A DNA stretch of 64,000 bases, taken from contig SWDT01000054.1 of the NCBI GenBank assembly GCA_009193035.1, forward strand, positions 62,001-126,000. Direction: 5' to 3'. The position numbers and the translations under genes were made by a program. The stretch comes from Halicephalobus mephisto. Lineage: Eukaryota; Nematoda; Chromadorea; Rhabditida; Panagrolaimidae. How positions within the stretch are numbered: position 1 is the first letter of the stretch; every line of letters starts with the position of its first letter. The notes beneath the pieces were generated by a model, which was not told the DNA's origin, ran no database searches, and worked only from the letters and a program-made list of their open reading frames with translations. Positions 46,713 through 58,039 of this stretch are shown here, piece by piece.

Positions 46713-48264
46713 ATGAAAACGGTAAAAAAAGTTTTCGAAATGACAGATCACGAATTACGAAGTGCTTTAAACACAGTATTGCCGGAGGGAAATTACTTAA
46801 TGATGACAAAGTCCGTCATGCAAGAGGAGCTAATTCATTGGTGAGTATTCTTATGGGACAAAAATGTCAAAAACAATGTTTTCGATGAGTAACATTTTTA
46901 AAATGCCACTATGATGAAAATTTGACTAACATGTTTCGTTTTTTGGCTACTGCAAAAGGGCTTAACGATATCCCACCAGTTTCTTCTATACGAGGACGAG
47001 GACGGAGTAGTCTGGGTCCTGGACAAAGGAGACGTCATTTGTAGTTGCTGTCACAAAACGAAAACGCACAAAAATGGTAACAATTTAAAAAATAAGTTTC
47101 AAAGTTTATGGAGAACTTCAGAAAAACAAAATCCAGAAGATACTGTAACTACTAAGTCTCCTGAAAAAAAACCGAGAAATGGACCGTTTGAAGTCGTTTT
47201 ATTCAGACCACCACGAGCCAACCCTTCGAGTAAGTTAATTGTTTTTCGATCATCGTCATCAATTACCTTATTTTTACTATATGATCCATAAAACACTTTC
47301 GTCACGGATTTTAATTTTGCTGTAACACTAGAACTAAAACACCAAATAACAAAACCATTATCCAAAGGTTTTATCATACAAAATTTCAATAATTAAAAAT
47401 ACAACATGAAGCGATTGTCTAGTTTCTCAGGGACTTTCGTGCTAGGACCGTTCTTTCAGAATGTCTTAAACATTTATAAAATCATTTAAAATTATTTAAT
47501 TCTTGTTTTTTATCAATATAAAAGTCTACTCTTGTAAAGAATGCAGAAAAAACACAACGTGAAGCAACTGCCGAGTCTCTCAGGGACTTTCGTGCTAGGA
47601 CCGTTCTTTCAGAATGTCTTAAACGTTTATAAAATCATTTAAAATTTTTAATTCTTGTTTTTTTATCAATATAAAAATCTGTACTCTTGTAAAGAACGCA
47701 GAAAAAACACAACGTGAAGCAACTGCCGAGTCTCTCTGGGACTTTCGTGCTGGGACCGTTCTTTCAGAATGTTTTAAACATTTATATAATTTTTAATTCT
47801 TGTTTTTTATCAAATTTATTTTTCAAGTATCTCTGACATTTAATATAGTTCATAAATATTCTCAAAGAAATTAATGCGTCAATTTTTACAGAAGTCCGTC
47901 CCGTGGAATCCTCGTCAGTCAAGCCTCCAGAAATCTCAGAAGCAGATAATTTCCCACGCAAGTCTGGAAATAATCCGAAGAAGTACGTCAAAACCCCTCC
48001 TTCCAACGTGATCACTCAGCAACCACTCCCAAAACAAAAACCGCCAAACCCTCAGGAAGAAGGTCTGCAAATATTTTTATTTTTTACGAAAAAGGGATTT
48101 AATTTTTTATAAATTAACAATTTAGAAGGATATTCATGAAAAAAGTACAGGGGAAAATTTAGAGATTGATTTACTTATAAAAAATTTCAGAAAAACAAAA
48201 CTGTTGCAAACTTTGCTGTATCGAATGCGGAACTTGCTGTGTCGGTCTTCTCAAAAGTTTATAG
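46713..48264 (+). CDS. Unrecognised gene with a Cys-rich C-terminus (5' part uncertain)
   Basis: Four exons are well joined: 46959-47076, 47122-47229, 47892-48062 and 48191-48264. They read ISHQFLLYEDEDGVVWVLDK, then CSCCHKTKTHKNEKQ, a Lys/Pro/Ser-rich disordered middle (KVRPVESSSVKPPEISEA) and a tail NCCKLCCIECGTCCVGLLKS. The tail could be palmitoylated or bind metal. A likely first exon, 46713-46840, reads MTDHELRSALNTVLPEG and ends at a good donor TTG|GTGAGT, but it joins exon 2 one base out of frame (giving TAA). The alternative frame has no ATG. Either an indel, an unseen small exon, or a different start explains this. The 662-nt third intron holds a triplicated segment. No domain family recognised. 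Confidence 0.5.
47401..47811. repeat. Intronic triplication, period 153-155 bp
   Basis: Three head-to-tail copies start at 47401, 47554 and 47709 with ACAAC(A/G)TGAAGC, each holding GGGACTTTCGTGCT(A/G)GGACC and GTTCTTTCAGAATGT. Identity is high, the third copy is truncated. The copies end within the intron before exon 47892. Confidence 0.92.
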
Positions 48265-51078
48265 TCAGATTTCCGAAAATTACGCAAATTTAGACGGAAA
48301 ATACATAATTATTACTGTAATTGTGATTTTCAAATAAAAAATTTCAATCATTATTTTAAATTTTAAAAATTAGATTTTTATAAAGTTGTTTAAAATAAAT
48401 TTTCGACTTTTTGGACAATTTTAGAATTCCGATAATCCACGATATCCCTTCCAGAATATCCCATCAAGATCTAAAAACTTTGAAAATTTCAATAAAAATA
48501 AAAAAATCTAATAAAAAATAAAAATTTCATTTTTATTCAAATTTTCGAAAAACTTTACAAATATTAAAAATCAATTTTTTACTGTAGTTACAATTTAGTG
48601 TTATATTTATTAACCTCTGAAGTTCGAATCCTGTTTTGTTCATTTTAGAAAAATAATTTTTGTTTCAAACTTTTATGTTCCAATTTTTACACTTTCGAAA
48701 ATTAAAAAATAAATAATTTTAAATAATTTTAAATTTGTTATATAATATTTTAAAAATTATTTTAGTTAAATTTCTATTTTTTTAAATATTTTTTATATAT
48801 CTTTAAAATCCAAAGTTAGTCTTCAGAATCTTGAATTCTGAAAATTGAATATTGATACTGATTTCGGATTCAGAATATATAAACTTTATTACAGTATTAT
48901 AAGTGATTTTCGTTCAACTTTAAGGATATTAAAAATTCTAAAATTAGAATAAAGAATTAGTTTTCAGAATTCAAGATTACAAAAATTAACTTCTGATTCT
49001 GGTTTCGGATTCAGTATAAACTTTAATACAGTATTATAAGTGTTTTTTGTAGTTTTGATTCTAAAATTGGAACATAAATGCTTCAGACATAAATATTGTT
49101 CAACTCAGAAGCCAGGATTACAAAAATTAACTTCTGATTCTGGTTTCAGATTCAGAATATATAAACTTTATTACAGTATTATAAGTGTTTTTTGTAGTTT
49201 TGATTCTAAAATTGGAATATAAATACTTCAGACATAAATATTGTTCAACTCAGAAGCCAGGATTACAAAAATTAACTTCTGATTCTGGTTTCAGATTCAG
49301 AACATAAACTTTACTACAGTATTATAAATGTTTTTTGTAGTTTTGATTCTAAAATTGGAATATAAACGTCCGGGACGAACGTCACAAGCGTTCTTGCGCA
49401 AGAAAACCAATGGTTTGTTTTCGAAAATCTTTGTTCTTTTTCATTCACAGCTTATTTTAGACTCATATTCTTTCAGATTCAAAATCCTCCAAGTTTTCAA
49501 AAAAACAGAAAAATAAACAATTAAATTTGAAACAAAGGATTAATTTTTTATTTTTCAAAGTGGGAGGAAAACTTAATTTATTCACACATTTGGAAGTTAA
49601 TTATCACCGGAATTTTGACGTTTTAGGATTTAATTAAAAACAATAAAACATGAAGCTGGCCCGTGGGAACCAGTGTATCCAAGATGGGATTTTTCAAAGT
49701 CGTGGTTTTTCTAAAAGGGCAGAGGCGTCAGTTCTTTTAATTGTTCATCGAAAAATTCTTAAACAATAAAAATTGGCTTCGTTTTTCAAATGCCATAGGG
49801 ATTGATTAACATTTATAAAAAAACCAAAAATATCTTGTTACTATAAAAATTATAAATGGATATTTTTAAAAATTTTCCAGCAAAAATTCCAAAATTATGT
49901 ATTTTTAAAAAATCACTAAATTAAAAAATAAAAAAATTTAAATTTTTAAGATTTCAAAATTGTTTAAAAATATTTTAGAAAATTTAAATTTTCGAAATTG
50001 TTTAAAAATTTTTGTGAAATTTTATAAAATTTTAAAGTTTCAGAAATTAAAAAATTTTGAAAACTTGTGAAATTTTAAAATATTCTAAAAAATCTCACGT
50101 TTTTTTAAAAATGTGGAAATTTTTCAAAAATCTTTAATCATTTCGGAAATTTCTATTTAATTCCGGAGAATTCTTGAAATTTTTAAGAAATTTTATTCTT
50201 GTATATCATGTTTCAGAATAAAACTTAGTTTCAAATTCTTTCATCACATATTTCCTGGTTTTATTTATGATTTTTTGTCGAATTTAATGCTTGTGAATAA
50301 TTTTAATGTTTTTTGGTTATGTCACGAAAGAAAAATTTCCTCGAAAAAAAAATCAAAAAATTTAAAAAAATTATTAAAAATATCGAAAATAAAATAAATT
50401 TTTCCAGACAATAATAATTTTTAAAATTTCTGCCAGAGGCAAAATTTTTTAAAATTTGATTCTTGAGAAGAAAATCTTATTTTTCTTAATCATATGGTAA
50501 TTCGTCATTTTCCCACAGTACTTTTTTCACTTTTTTTTACAAATTTAAGAAAAAAAGCTATAAATTTTAAATTTAAAAAAATTATAAAATAAGAAATTTA
50601 AAAAAAATTATAAAATTTAAAATTTCGAAAAAATTATAAAATAAGAAATTTTAAAAAATTATAAAATTTAAAAATAAGAAATTTTGAAAAAGTTATAAAA
50701 TTTAAATTTTGAAAAAATTATAAAATTTAAAATTTAAAATTTTGAAAAAAATAATTAAGCAAAACCGTAAAAAAGGCTGTAATCTGAGTGAATTGAATTA
50801 GGTGGAAAACCGAAGCCAACTTTGGTTCACAGAATGAGAAACTCCGTCGGCAAAAATTTCTTTCATTGTTTGCTGACCAGAAACCGTCATTGATGCCAGT
50901 TTTGTCTATTTCCTTCCAAGACGAGATTCTATTGTTTAACTTGAGTATAATGAATTTCTTCCTGACTAAGAATCACAGCTATCCATAAAATTGTTTTTTT
51001 TCTTATCTTTTCAGTTAACAAGAACGCTGCTATTTTGATAGAAAATGACGGACCTCAATCGATTTCAGATTTTTCGTC
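48265..51078. other. AT-rich spacer upstream of the GPCR gene
   Basis: No exon supported. A tandem array at 48955-49375 and low-complexity repeats at about 50560-50760 (AAATTATAAAATTTAAAATT) are present. About 49640-49720 and 50800-50950 are less A/T-rich. Confidence 0.4.
48955..49375. repeat. Three-copy tandem array, period about 145 bp
   Basis: ATTACAAAAATTAACTTCTG at about 48974, 49119 and 49263 opens each copy, then ATTCTGGTTTC(G/A)(G/A)ATTCAG, ACAGTATTATAA(G/A)TGTTTT and GTAGTTTTGATTCTAAAATT. A weaker fourth copy precedes it from about 48825. Confidence 0.88.
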
Positions 51079-53416
51079 ATGTCCAGCTGTCGAAGATCAA
51101 TTAATTCTGAAATCGAACAAATCGACGATGATTTTTCAGAAGAAAAAAATAATTTTTGGAATAACGTTAAGAAAAAAAGTAAAAAATTATTTAGATTTTT
51201 TTGGTGTCACAAAATAGCCACTTTTATTGGATTTGTTTTATTAATTATTTGTTTTTTTCCTTTCTGGGTCGTCGCAACTTATAATTTCGACAATTACGGT
51301 AAGTTTATTTATTTCTTTAATCAACTAGAAATATATGAAAAATTCTGAAGTCTTCAAAACTTAGAATTTTTGAAATTTTCTAAGATTCTGAAATTTTTTA
51401 AATTCAATAGAAAATTTTGGAAATTAAGCACTTTTGAAAATTTTCTAAATTTAAAAAATTTCTGAAATTTATTAAATTTTAAAATTTTCGGATTTTTTTA
51501 TAAATTTTTTTGATTTTGAAATTTTTTAGAATTTTATTTAAAATTTTTAAGTTTTTAGAATTTAGTAAAAGATTACGGAACTCTGAATAAGTTCATAGAA
51601 ATTTCAGAAATTTTCAAATATCTTGTTCGATTTTTTAGAATCTTCCAAAATTGAATAAAATTTTCAACCCGAATTTTAGAAATCCAAAAAAATCCGAAAT
51701 AATGTTCATTTTTAATTTTTACAGTAATTCAATTTTTAATTTTTACAGTAATTCAATTTTTAATTTTAATTTTAATTTCAGTTCAAATTGAAGATTACAT
51801 TAATCCCGCTGACACGGAACAAGAACAAAATCTGAGTTATTCATTTACTTGTCAACAACCCAGAGTGAGAAAATTTAAACCAATTTTAAATATTTAATTT
51901 TTGCAGATAACAAATGAAATACTTGTCAGAATTTCAATGTTAACCATTTATGGAGTAACTTTCCTAACCGGGACATTTGGAAATGTCTTGGTTCTTTACG
52001 TCATTTTCCACTACTACAAAATGCGGACGGTAAAAAATTAAAAAATAAATTAAAAATAAAAAAAATTAAAAATAAAAATATAAAAAAATTTAAAAATTTA
52101 AAAATTAATTAAAAAATTAAAATAAAAATACAATTTCGAAATTCCAGGTGACGAATCTGTTCATTGCCAATCTGGCAGCTTCCGATCTCCTGGTGTCCTG
52201 TAGTTCCCTGTGGATCACCCCCCTCTCGACATACACAGGGTACTGGATCTGGGGCGAGTGGCTTTGTTACGTTTTTCCACTTTTCCAAGGAACCAGTATT
52301 TTCGTAAGTACCCTGACCCTCATGTCGATCGCTGTTGACCGTTACTTTGTTATCTGTCATCACAGTTTAGTCAACGCCAATATCAATGATCATTTAGCCA
52401 TGCCGGTAAAATTAAAAAAAATTATTTTAAAAAAAAATAAAAATTCAGGCCTGTATTGCCATCATAGCGATGATTTGGACGATTTCGCTTTCCTTGGTGA
52501 TGCCTTATGCCGTCCACATGAGGCTGACTTACATCCATAAGCCTTGTAATTACTATTTATGTATAGAAGACTGGGCTAAAGCCGGGTTGAAATCCATCTT
52601 TGGTTTCGTTGTGTTGTTTCTTCAGGTTTGAAAATTTTATTAAATTTAATTTTTTTTAAAATTTCAGTTTATTTTGCCGTTTACTATCATAATAATCAGT
52701 TACAGAAGTATTTGGGTTTTTTTAAACAAAAGATACAAAAAACAAAGTAAAAAAATAAAAAACGAAAATATCCGAAAAGAAAACAAAAAACGAAGAAAAC
52801 TGCTCCGGATGCTGATGACGATGGTCGCGACCTTCTTCTTCTGCTGGTTGCCCGTCAATATACTGTAAATAATACTTATTTAAATATCCATAATTTATTT
52901 TTCAGAAATCTAATTCGAGATACTGTAGGTATCCTCTCGATGAAACGGTACTTTGGTTTTCTGTTTTTATTTTCACACATGATCAGCATGATGTGCACGG
53001 CCTTCAATCCTCTACTGTATGCTTGGATGAACGAAAACTTCAGAAAACATTTCATTGACGCTGTTCCGGGATTACGGTATGTTCTGACTTCGGATCAACA
53101 GAAAACGATTACCAGAAAAATCGTGACTGATGCTACTCCGGCCAAACATCGAATATCTTGTGGAGATACTGTTCCTGGAAATCACTTGGTGAAAAAATAC
53201 AAAACTAGTAACATGACGATTTTGACAACAAGTCACATGGAAAATGACGTCATAGAAATGAAACCAATGAGATCAGCATTTTCGGACAACAATGTAGATG
53301 CTCCAGAATCTTCCGATTTTCGTCACAGATTAGGAACATCCACGACTTCTTTCAAATCAGTTTCTGCTCAGGACATTTCGACAAAATACGAAACCTTAGG
53401 GTTATTGAAGGAATGA
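51079..53416 (+). CDS. Rhodopsin-family peptide GPCR (NPY/NPF-receptor-like) with an extra N-terminal hydrophobic segment
   Basis: Seven exons: 51079-51298, 51782-51864, 51907-52029, 52148-52405, 52449-52625, 52668-52864, 52906-53416, total 522 residues. TM1 is about residues 108-135 (GNVLVLYVI), TM2 has NLFIANLAASDLLV, TM3 Cys 182 and DRYF 206-209, TM6 FFFCWLPVN about 343-350 and TM7 NPLLYAW about 387-393. These are class A peptide-receptor features, and the C-terminal tail is about 120 residues. Exon 1 adds a basic/acidic leader and a hydrophobic stretch (IATFIGFVLLIICFFPFWVV, residues 45-64) before TM1. It joins in frame through a 483-nt intron. TTTCAG ends 12 bases before the ATG at 51079. 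It is probably an npr-type receptor; exact member and ligand unknown. Confidence 0.87.
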
Positions 53417-53521
53417 ATAAAATTAAAGCTTTATTTTTTCATTATTGCAAAAGTCGATGAAATCAGACTAAAGTTAACCAACGGAAGATTTACATTTTTC
53501 AGTGGTCGTCTTCAGAAATCA

Positions 53522-55898
53522 TCAATGAAAAGCGTAAAAGTAACGACGAACTCCATAACGTGCTGAAAAATAATAAAATCAATGAATAATAAAAAATCCA
53601 AAATTTAAAAGTTTAAAAATTCAAAAATTTTATATTTTAAAAATTCAAAAAATTAAAGATAAATTTAAAATTAATCTGTTTAGGATCATTGAAATATAAA
53701 TTTTAAACCGAAGAAATTTAAAAACTTAATTTTTATAATTATCGTAAAAAAAGTAATTTTTATTTTTTTGAATTTTTTTACAGTCAAATTTGATATTGTT
53801 TTTAAAAAGGTTTTAATCAAAATAATGATCTCACCTCCGGGTTGGTAAACATCGGGCCAGTCCTTGATCCGACGGCCTAAGGCACTAGGCTCGACCCACT
53901 TCTTGTCCAGCTCGCGGAAACTGATCAAGCCTTCACGGAACATCTTGACGGCTCGTTTCGTGTTGTATCTGTCGTACATATACGGTCTCCAGGAGTCCCA
54001 AAGCGGTCTGTCGTAATAAGGATCACGGTATCGTCGGTAGAATGTTGGATTCAGATAATCGCTGTAGAATCTATAGCGAGACCTAAAAACCAAAAATTAA
54101 AAAAATTCAATTAAGTATTATCGACCAAAAAGTGGGATAACTGTCACAAATGGAATCAGGAATAGGATCCGTATGACTGTATCTCCGGGCCCCGTAGCGA
54201 TAGTCGCTCCAGTAGATGGAGGGATTGTAGATAAAATTGTCGTGAACATAGTCGTCGAAGGAGTTGAAGTCACGACGGTACTTGAAGAGAGTAGAAGGTC
54301 GGTAACTGTAGCTGGGATAGAGATTGGTCAAGTTCGGAACAGATGTCACTCTGAAATCGATTTTTCAAATTATTTATTTTTCTATGTAAAATAAGAAAAA
54401 TTTAATTTTAGCTAATTGTTGAAAATATTGAATATTTTCGAATTCGGAAATTTAAAAACTATCATGTGCTTCAAATTATCGAAGTCGAAGTTAACAGCCA
54501 AAGGTCAACTTCGATGTTAAAAGTCAGAGTTCGAGGTCGAAATTTGAACTTTTCGTGTCAGGACCGAATTTTTTATTTCGAAAATGTTGCCTAAATTGAT
54601 GAAACTTGATATTTAGATTTCTCGAATCACAACATGACCCGAAAGTCGAGTCTCAGAACGAAAAATCTAAATTTCAACTTCGAACTTTGACTATCAACTT
54701 TGAAATCGACCTTCGATGTCCGTCTCTGATCCTTAAGTTTGAAGTCGAACTGCTAACTTCGATTTCGAACTTCGGATTCAAATCCTGATCGTCAACTTTG
54801 GTAATACGAAACAGACCTATTGAAACCGACTCGCACTGGCTTTTGAGTTCGAAACAATTGACTTTAATCTTATTTATCACCTTTTTTTAAACAAATAATT
54901 ACCCTAATTATTATGTACAATATAGTATCCTATAAATCTATTTCCAAAAAATTATTTTAATATCAATCACTTTTTATTGTTTTTTAAATAAAATTCAATA
55001 AAAAATTGCTTTTTTTGATTTATTTTTTTTCAATTTTCAAAAATGGATATTTTTTTGAATTTTTTTATTTTTTAAAAATTTTTATGAAAATGAAAGTGCT
55101 AAATCTGAAGAACGACCGAAGCAGGACCCTTAAGTGAACAAATAACTGTGACTAAATCTGATTTTTCTGTAAAAATAGATGAATTGCAGAACGAAAAAAA
55201 CGAACTCCAGATTTTTCGTTTTTTTTTCATTTTTAAATTTTCTTTGATATTGTCAAAATTTTCAAAATTGGCTCCTAAGAGGCCAGTGAAACTTGTATCT
55301 ATTGTTCTTAGTAAATTATATTATTAAAAATGAAAGTTTTTATAAAATTATTTCGACACAAATTTCCGAAATTCAGAAAATTTTAAAATTTGGAATTTCA
55401 AATACTTTCAAAAATTTCCACAAAAATCTGTAAAGTTCTGAAAATATCCATGAGATTCTGAAGATTTTTAGAGATTTCTACAGAATTATAAACAATTTTA
55501 GAATATTCTATTAAATTTCATAAATTTCATAAAAGTTCAACGAAATTTTAAAAATTTCAGAATCTTCTATTAGATTTTCAAAATTTTCATTGGATTCTGA
55601 AGGTTTTTAGAGATTTCTACAGAATTATAAACAATTTTAAAATATTCTATTAAATTTCATAAAAGTTCAACGAAATTTAAGAAATTTCAGAATCTTCTAT
55701 TAGATTCTCAGAAATGCCTTAGTTCTTCATTAGATTCTGGAAGCTTCTAGAAACTTTTGCAGAATTCTAATTTCGTTTAATAAATTAAAAAATAATGATT
55801 GAAAACCTTGTAAGTGTTCCGACAGTTCCCTCGCGTTCGATGTCCCGTGGACGGGGGAGGGTCAGAGTGGACTTTGCTCGGGCTATCGGGTAGCTCAT
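53522..55898 (-). CDS. Tyr/Arg-rich protein, paralogue A
   Basis: Minus-strand exons 55807-55898, 54126-54350, 53835-54082 and 53522-53562 encode 201 residues. No signal peptide or membrane segment. After a basic start (MSYPIARAKSTLTLPRPRD) comes TSVPNLTNLYPSYSYRP, then a region dense in Tyr, Arg, Asp and Trp (YWSDYRYGARRYSH, FYRRYRDPYYDRPLWD). A motif MFREGLISFRELDKKWVEP follows, which paralogue B shares as YYRQGVISYGQLKHNYIKP. It ends ARYGVRRYFYAFH. The exon 2 donor is weak (TTG|GTCGAT) but frame-restoring. Intron 1 (54351-55806) is long and packed with repeats. Function unknown. Composition suggests a structural or cross-linked (for example cuticle or sarcomere-associated) protein, which is only a guess. 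Confidence 0.75.
54410..54860. repeat. Inverted-repeat element in intron 1 of paralogue A
   Basis: AGAGTTCGAGGTCGAAATTT (about 54524) is mirrored by AAATTTCAACTTCGAACTTT (about 54669), both joined to TTTTCGT at the inner side. The sequence belongs with the repeats at 37385-37860 and 12655-12950. Confidence 0.65.
55370..55770. repeat. Degenerate AT-rich repeat, period about 118 bp in its centre
   Basis: GATTCTGAAG(A/G)TTTTTAGAGATTTCTACAGAATTATAAACAATTT near 55453 recurs near 55587, each followed by AATATTCTATTAAATTTCAT. It is part of the TTCTGGAA/TTCTAGAA family found elsewhere in the window. Confidence 0.65.
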
Positions 55899-56227
55899 TT
55901 TGGGTCCTCAAGTTCGAGTTCGTGATCTGGAATTCAAAGTCTCAGTTATGTAATCTCAAAAGATTAAAATCCGTAAAAACTCGAAATGTATTAAAATAGA
56001 ACAAATCACCAACGATAATAGCAAAAAAGTCCGATTGATTGCTCTTCGTCTAAATGCCGTCGGCTAATGATAATCCAGCCTGCTTTGTTTCCAACAAACA
56101 ATCGGCCAGTTTGTCCAGAGTTTTTCGGATGCCGGAAACAAACAACTGGCCCGACAAACTTCTCCGTAATAAATATCCACCCACACAATTTCACTTGTTC
56201 TCTATCCAACAAGAATCAAATTCCGTT

Positions 56228-56455
56228 AAAGCTTTTAGAATCTTCCAAAATCGAACAGAAGCTTCTAGAATCTTCCAAAATCAAACAGAAGCTTTTAGAA
56301 TTTTCCAAAGTCAAATCGGAACTTCTAGAATCTTCCAAAATCGAACAGAAGCTTCTAGAATCTTCTAGATTCTTCAAAAATCAAATCGGAACTTCTAGAA
56401 TCTTCAACGATCTCTAGATAGTTTCTAAAATCTCGTAGAAACTTCTAGAATCCAA
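56228..56455. repeat. 30-bp tandem repeat carrying heat-shock-element trimers
   Basis: About six copies of AGAAGCTTCTAGAATCTTCC then AAAATCGAAC. Perfect TTC-nn-GAA-nn-TTC arrangements occur at 56263-56275, 56323-56335 and 56393-56405. An extended one, TTCTAGAATCTTCTAGATTC, starts at 56353. Because the period is a multiple of three, two frames stay open across it, which does not make them genes. Confidence 0.85.
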
Positions 56456-56812
56456 CAAAAATTTCTAAAAATTTCTAAATTAAAAAACTAAGATTTTCGA
56501 AAATTCACTTCAAGACATTTTCACAAAAAATTTTCTATTTTTCTAATAACAAGATATTTAAAAAAGTATTTATTGATTGGCAGTAATGACCATGGGAAGA
56601 ATTAAAAAATAACTCTTCTTAGTAAAATTAATCGCAAAAATTTAAAAATGGCACTTTCGATCGTGAAAAACTACAGTACATAGATGAATAAACTTTCGTT
56701 TTGGGACTGCAACACTGTTCAATAATAGGTGTAGCCTGAAAAAAATTATTAGAGTTAACTTTTCTATGGATTAGTACTTTGTTAGTCAGCCCGCTGCAAG
56801 TGCCGAAGGAGG
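56456..56812. other. Spacer downstream of paralogue B
   Basis: A/T-rich and non-coding. It holds the 3' flank of the minus-strand gene that ends at 56813. Confidence 0.4.
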
Positions 56813-58039
56813 TCAAGAAACCCAAGAAGTTTTGTACGAACGCGCTCGACTATTGTAATAACTAGGAACATAATTCCTCTCTGAATCCCAGAGATAGAGG
56901 TCTCGATAACTTTTCAAATAATGATCCCACGTGGGTTTGATGTAATTATGCTTCAATTGACCGTAGGAAATGACCCCTTGGCGATAGTATTGCAGACCTT
57001 GCAACAGGCTGTCGGAAAAATTATCCAGAAGAACACTACGGTATGGGCGGTAGGAACGCAGATAGTAGTTGTATGACGGGTCGTAGTATCGGCGGTAATA
57101 GGACGGGTAGTCGTAATCGTACCTAAAGTCACCATTTTAAAAGTCAAATATATACAGTATTGTAAATTTCTTTCAACATGAATTTTCAGAATCTCTCAGA
57201 AACAAAAGATTTTGAAACTTTCTAGTTTTCATGATAATGTCAAAATTTCTGGGGATTTTTATAAGATTCTAAAAGGTTTCAGAGGTTTCTATAAATTTCT
57301 GGGGAATTCTAAAACCTTTTATTAGAAAATGAAAGGATTTTGAAGTATTTACACAAAAAATGTAACTTTCGGTTCAGTAACAGATGCAAATCGTTGCAAA
57401 TTTGAAATATTCACGAAAAATCTGACGATTGCGTTACATTTGGCAATTGTTACGGAGCCCAAAGTTACGCTTTTTGTGTACGAAAGTCTAAGTTTGTACG
57501 ATAAAAATAAAATTGTCATTTGAAATAAACAGTTACCAGTAGCTCTTGTAGCGAGTCCAGTAAGTACTGGGGTAGACGGACCAGAGGTAGGGGTTCGTGA
57601 TGTAGTCCGAATAGGAGTAACGGCGGGGGGACAAGGAGCTGTAGTACAGCGGAGAGAAGTAATAACTGCGATCGTACCTGTATGAGTATTTTTAAAAACA
57701 TTTATTTCGTAATAAATATACCAATAATCGTCGGCGATAGAGTAATCACGGTAGTATCTGTAGGGTCTGGAATAATCATCTTTAACGTAAAATTTCTTAA
57801 TTAACGAAAAATAACTCACGTGTAGTAGTAGCGGGGGTAATAGTTGAGCCACTGGGGCTTGTAGCGGTCGCTGGCACGGACGTACCCGGTGAGGTCGGGG
57901 ACAGAGTAAGTACGGGTCAACTGAAAGACGTTTTTCAACATTCTACAGTAATACAAACACCCACAAGGAGAGTTGGACTACGACCAAGGGAGCTTGACCG
58001 GACAACGGCGGCGGATCGAGTTCTGACGAGTTCTCCCAT
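56813..58039 (-). CDS. Tyr/Arg-rich protein, paralogue B
   Basis: Minus-strand exons 57965-58039, 57820-57920, 57722-57766, 57537-57677 and 56813-57122 encode 223 residues. The order parallels paralogue A: a basic Ser-rich start (MGELVRTRSAAVVRSSSLG), RTYSVPDLTGY, then Tyr-dense segments (WLNYYPRYYYT, YRYYRDYSIADDYWYDRSYY, YDYDYPSYYRRYYDPSYNYY). The shared block QYYRQGVISYGQLKHNYIKP and a tail ending SYKTSWVS follow. The exon 1 donor is taken as CTT|GTGGGT because it alone keeps phase. Coding sequence could extend upstream through the acceptor before 58098 (LPTLDPPKSNLTWEIENK precedes the ATG in frame), so the true start is uncertain. Intron 4 contains a MITE. Same strand as paralogue A and about 0.9 kb from it. 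Confidence 0.75.
57351..57479. mobile_element. MITE, Tc1/mariner-like, copy 3
   Basis: About 129 bp with terminal inverted repeats CACAAAAAATGTAACTTTCG and, at the right end, AAAGTTACGCTTTTTGTG. TA lies immediately outside both ends (TTTA|CACA and TGTG|TACG), the target duplication of Tc1/mariner elements. It sits in intron 4 of paralogue B. Confidence 0.75.

Noticed and set aside
48615..48640. GTTCGAATCC, a tRNA B-box-like motif
   Set aside because: No A-box at the right distance and no cloverleaf arms around it. No convincing tRNA gene was found anywhere in the window.
47401..49375. Regularly spaced repeats resembling a CRISPR array
   Set aside because: Units are about 145-155 bp direct tandem copies without unique spacers, in a eukaryotic intron and spacer.
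56067..56417. 116-codon plus-strand ORF with a 10-residue repeat (SSKIEQKLLE)
   Set aside because: The frame is open only because the DNA repeat period is 30 bp. A second frame is open for the same reason. There is no domain or start context.
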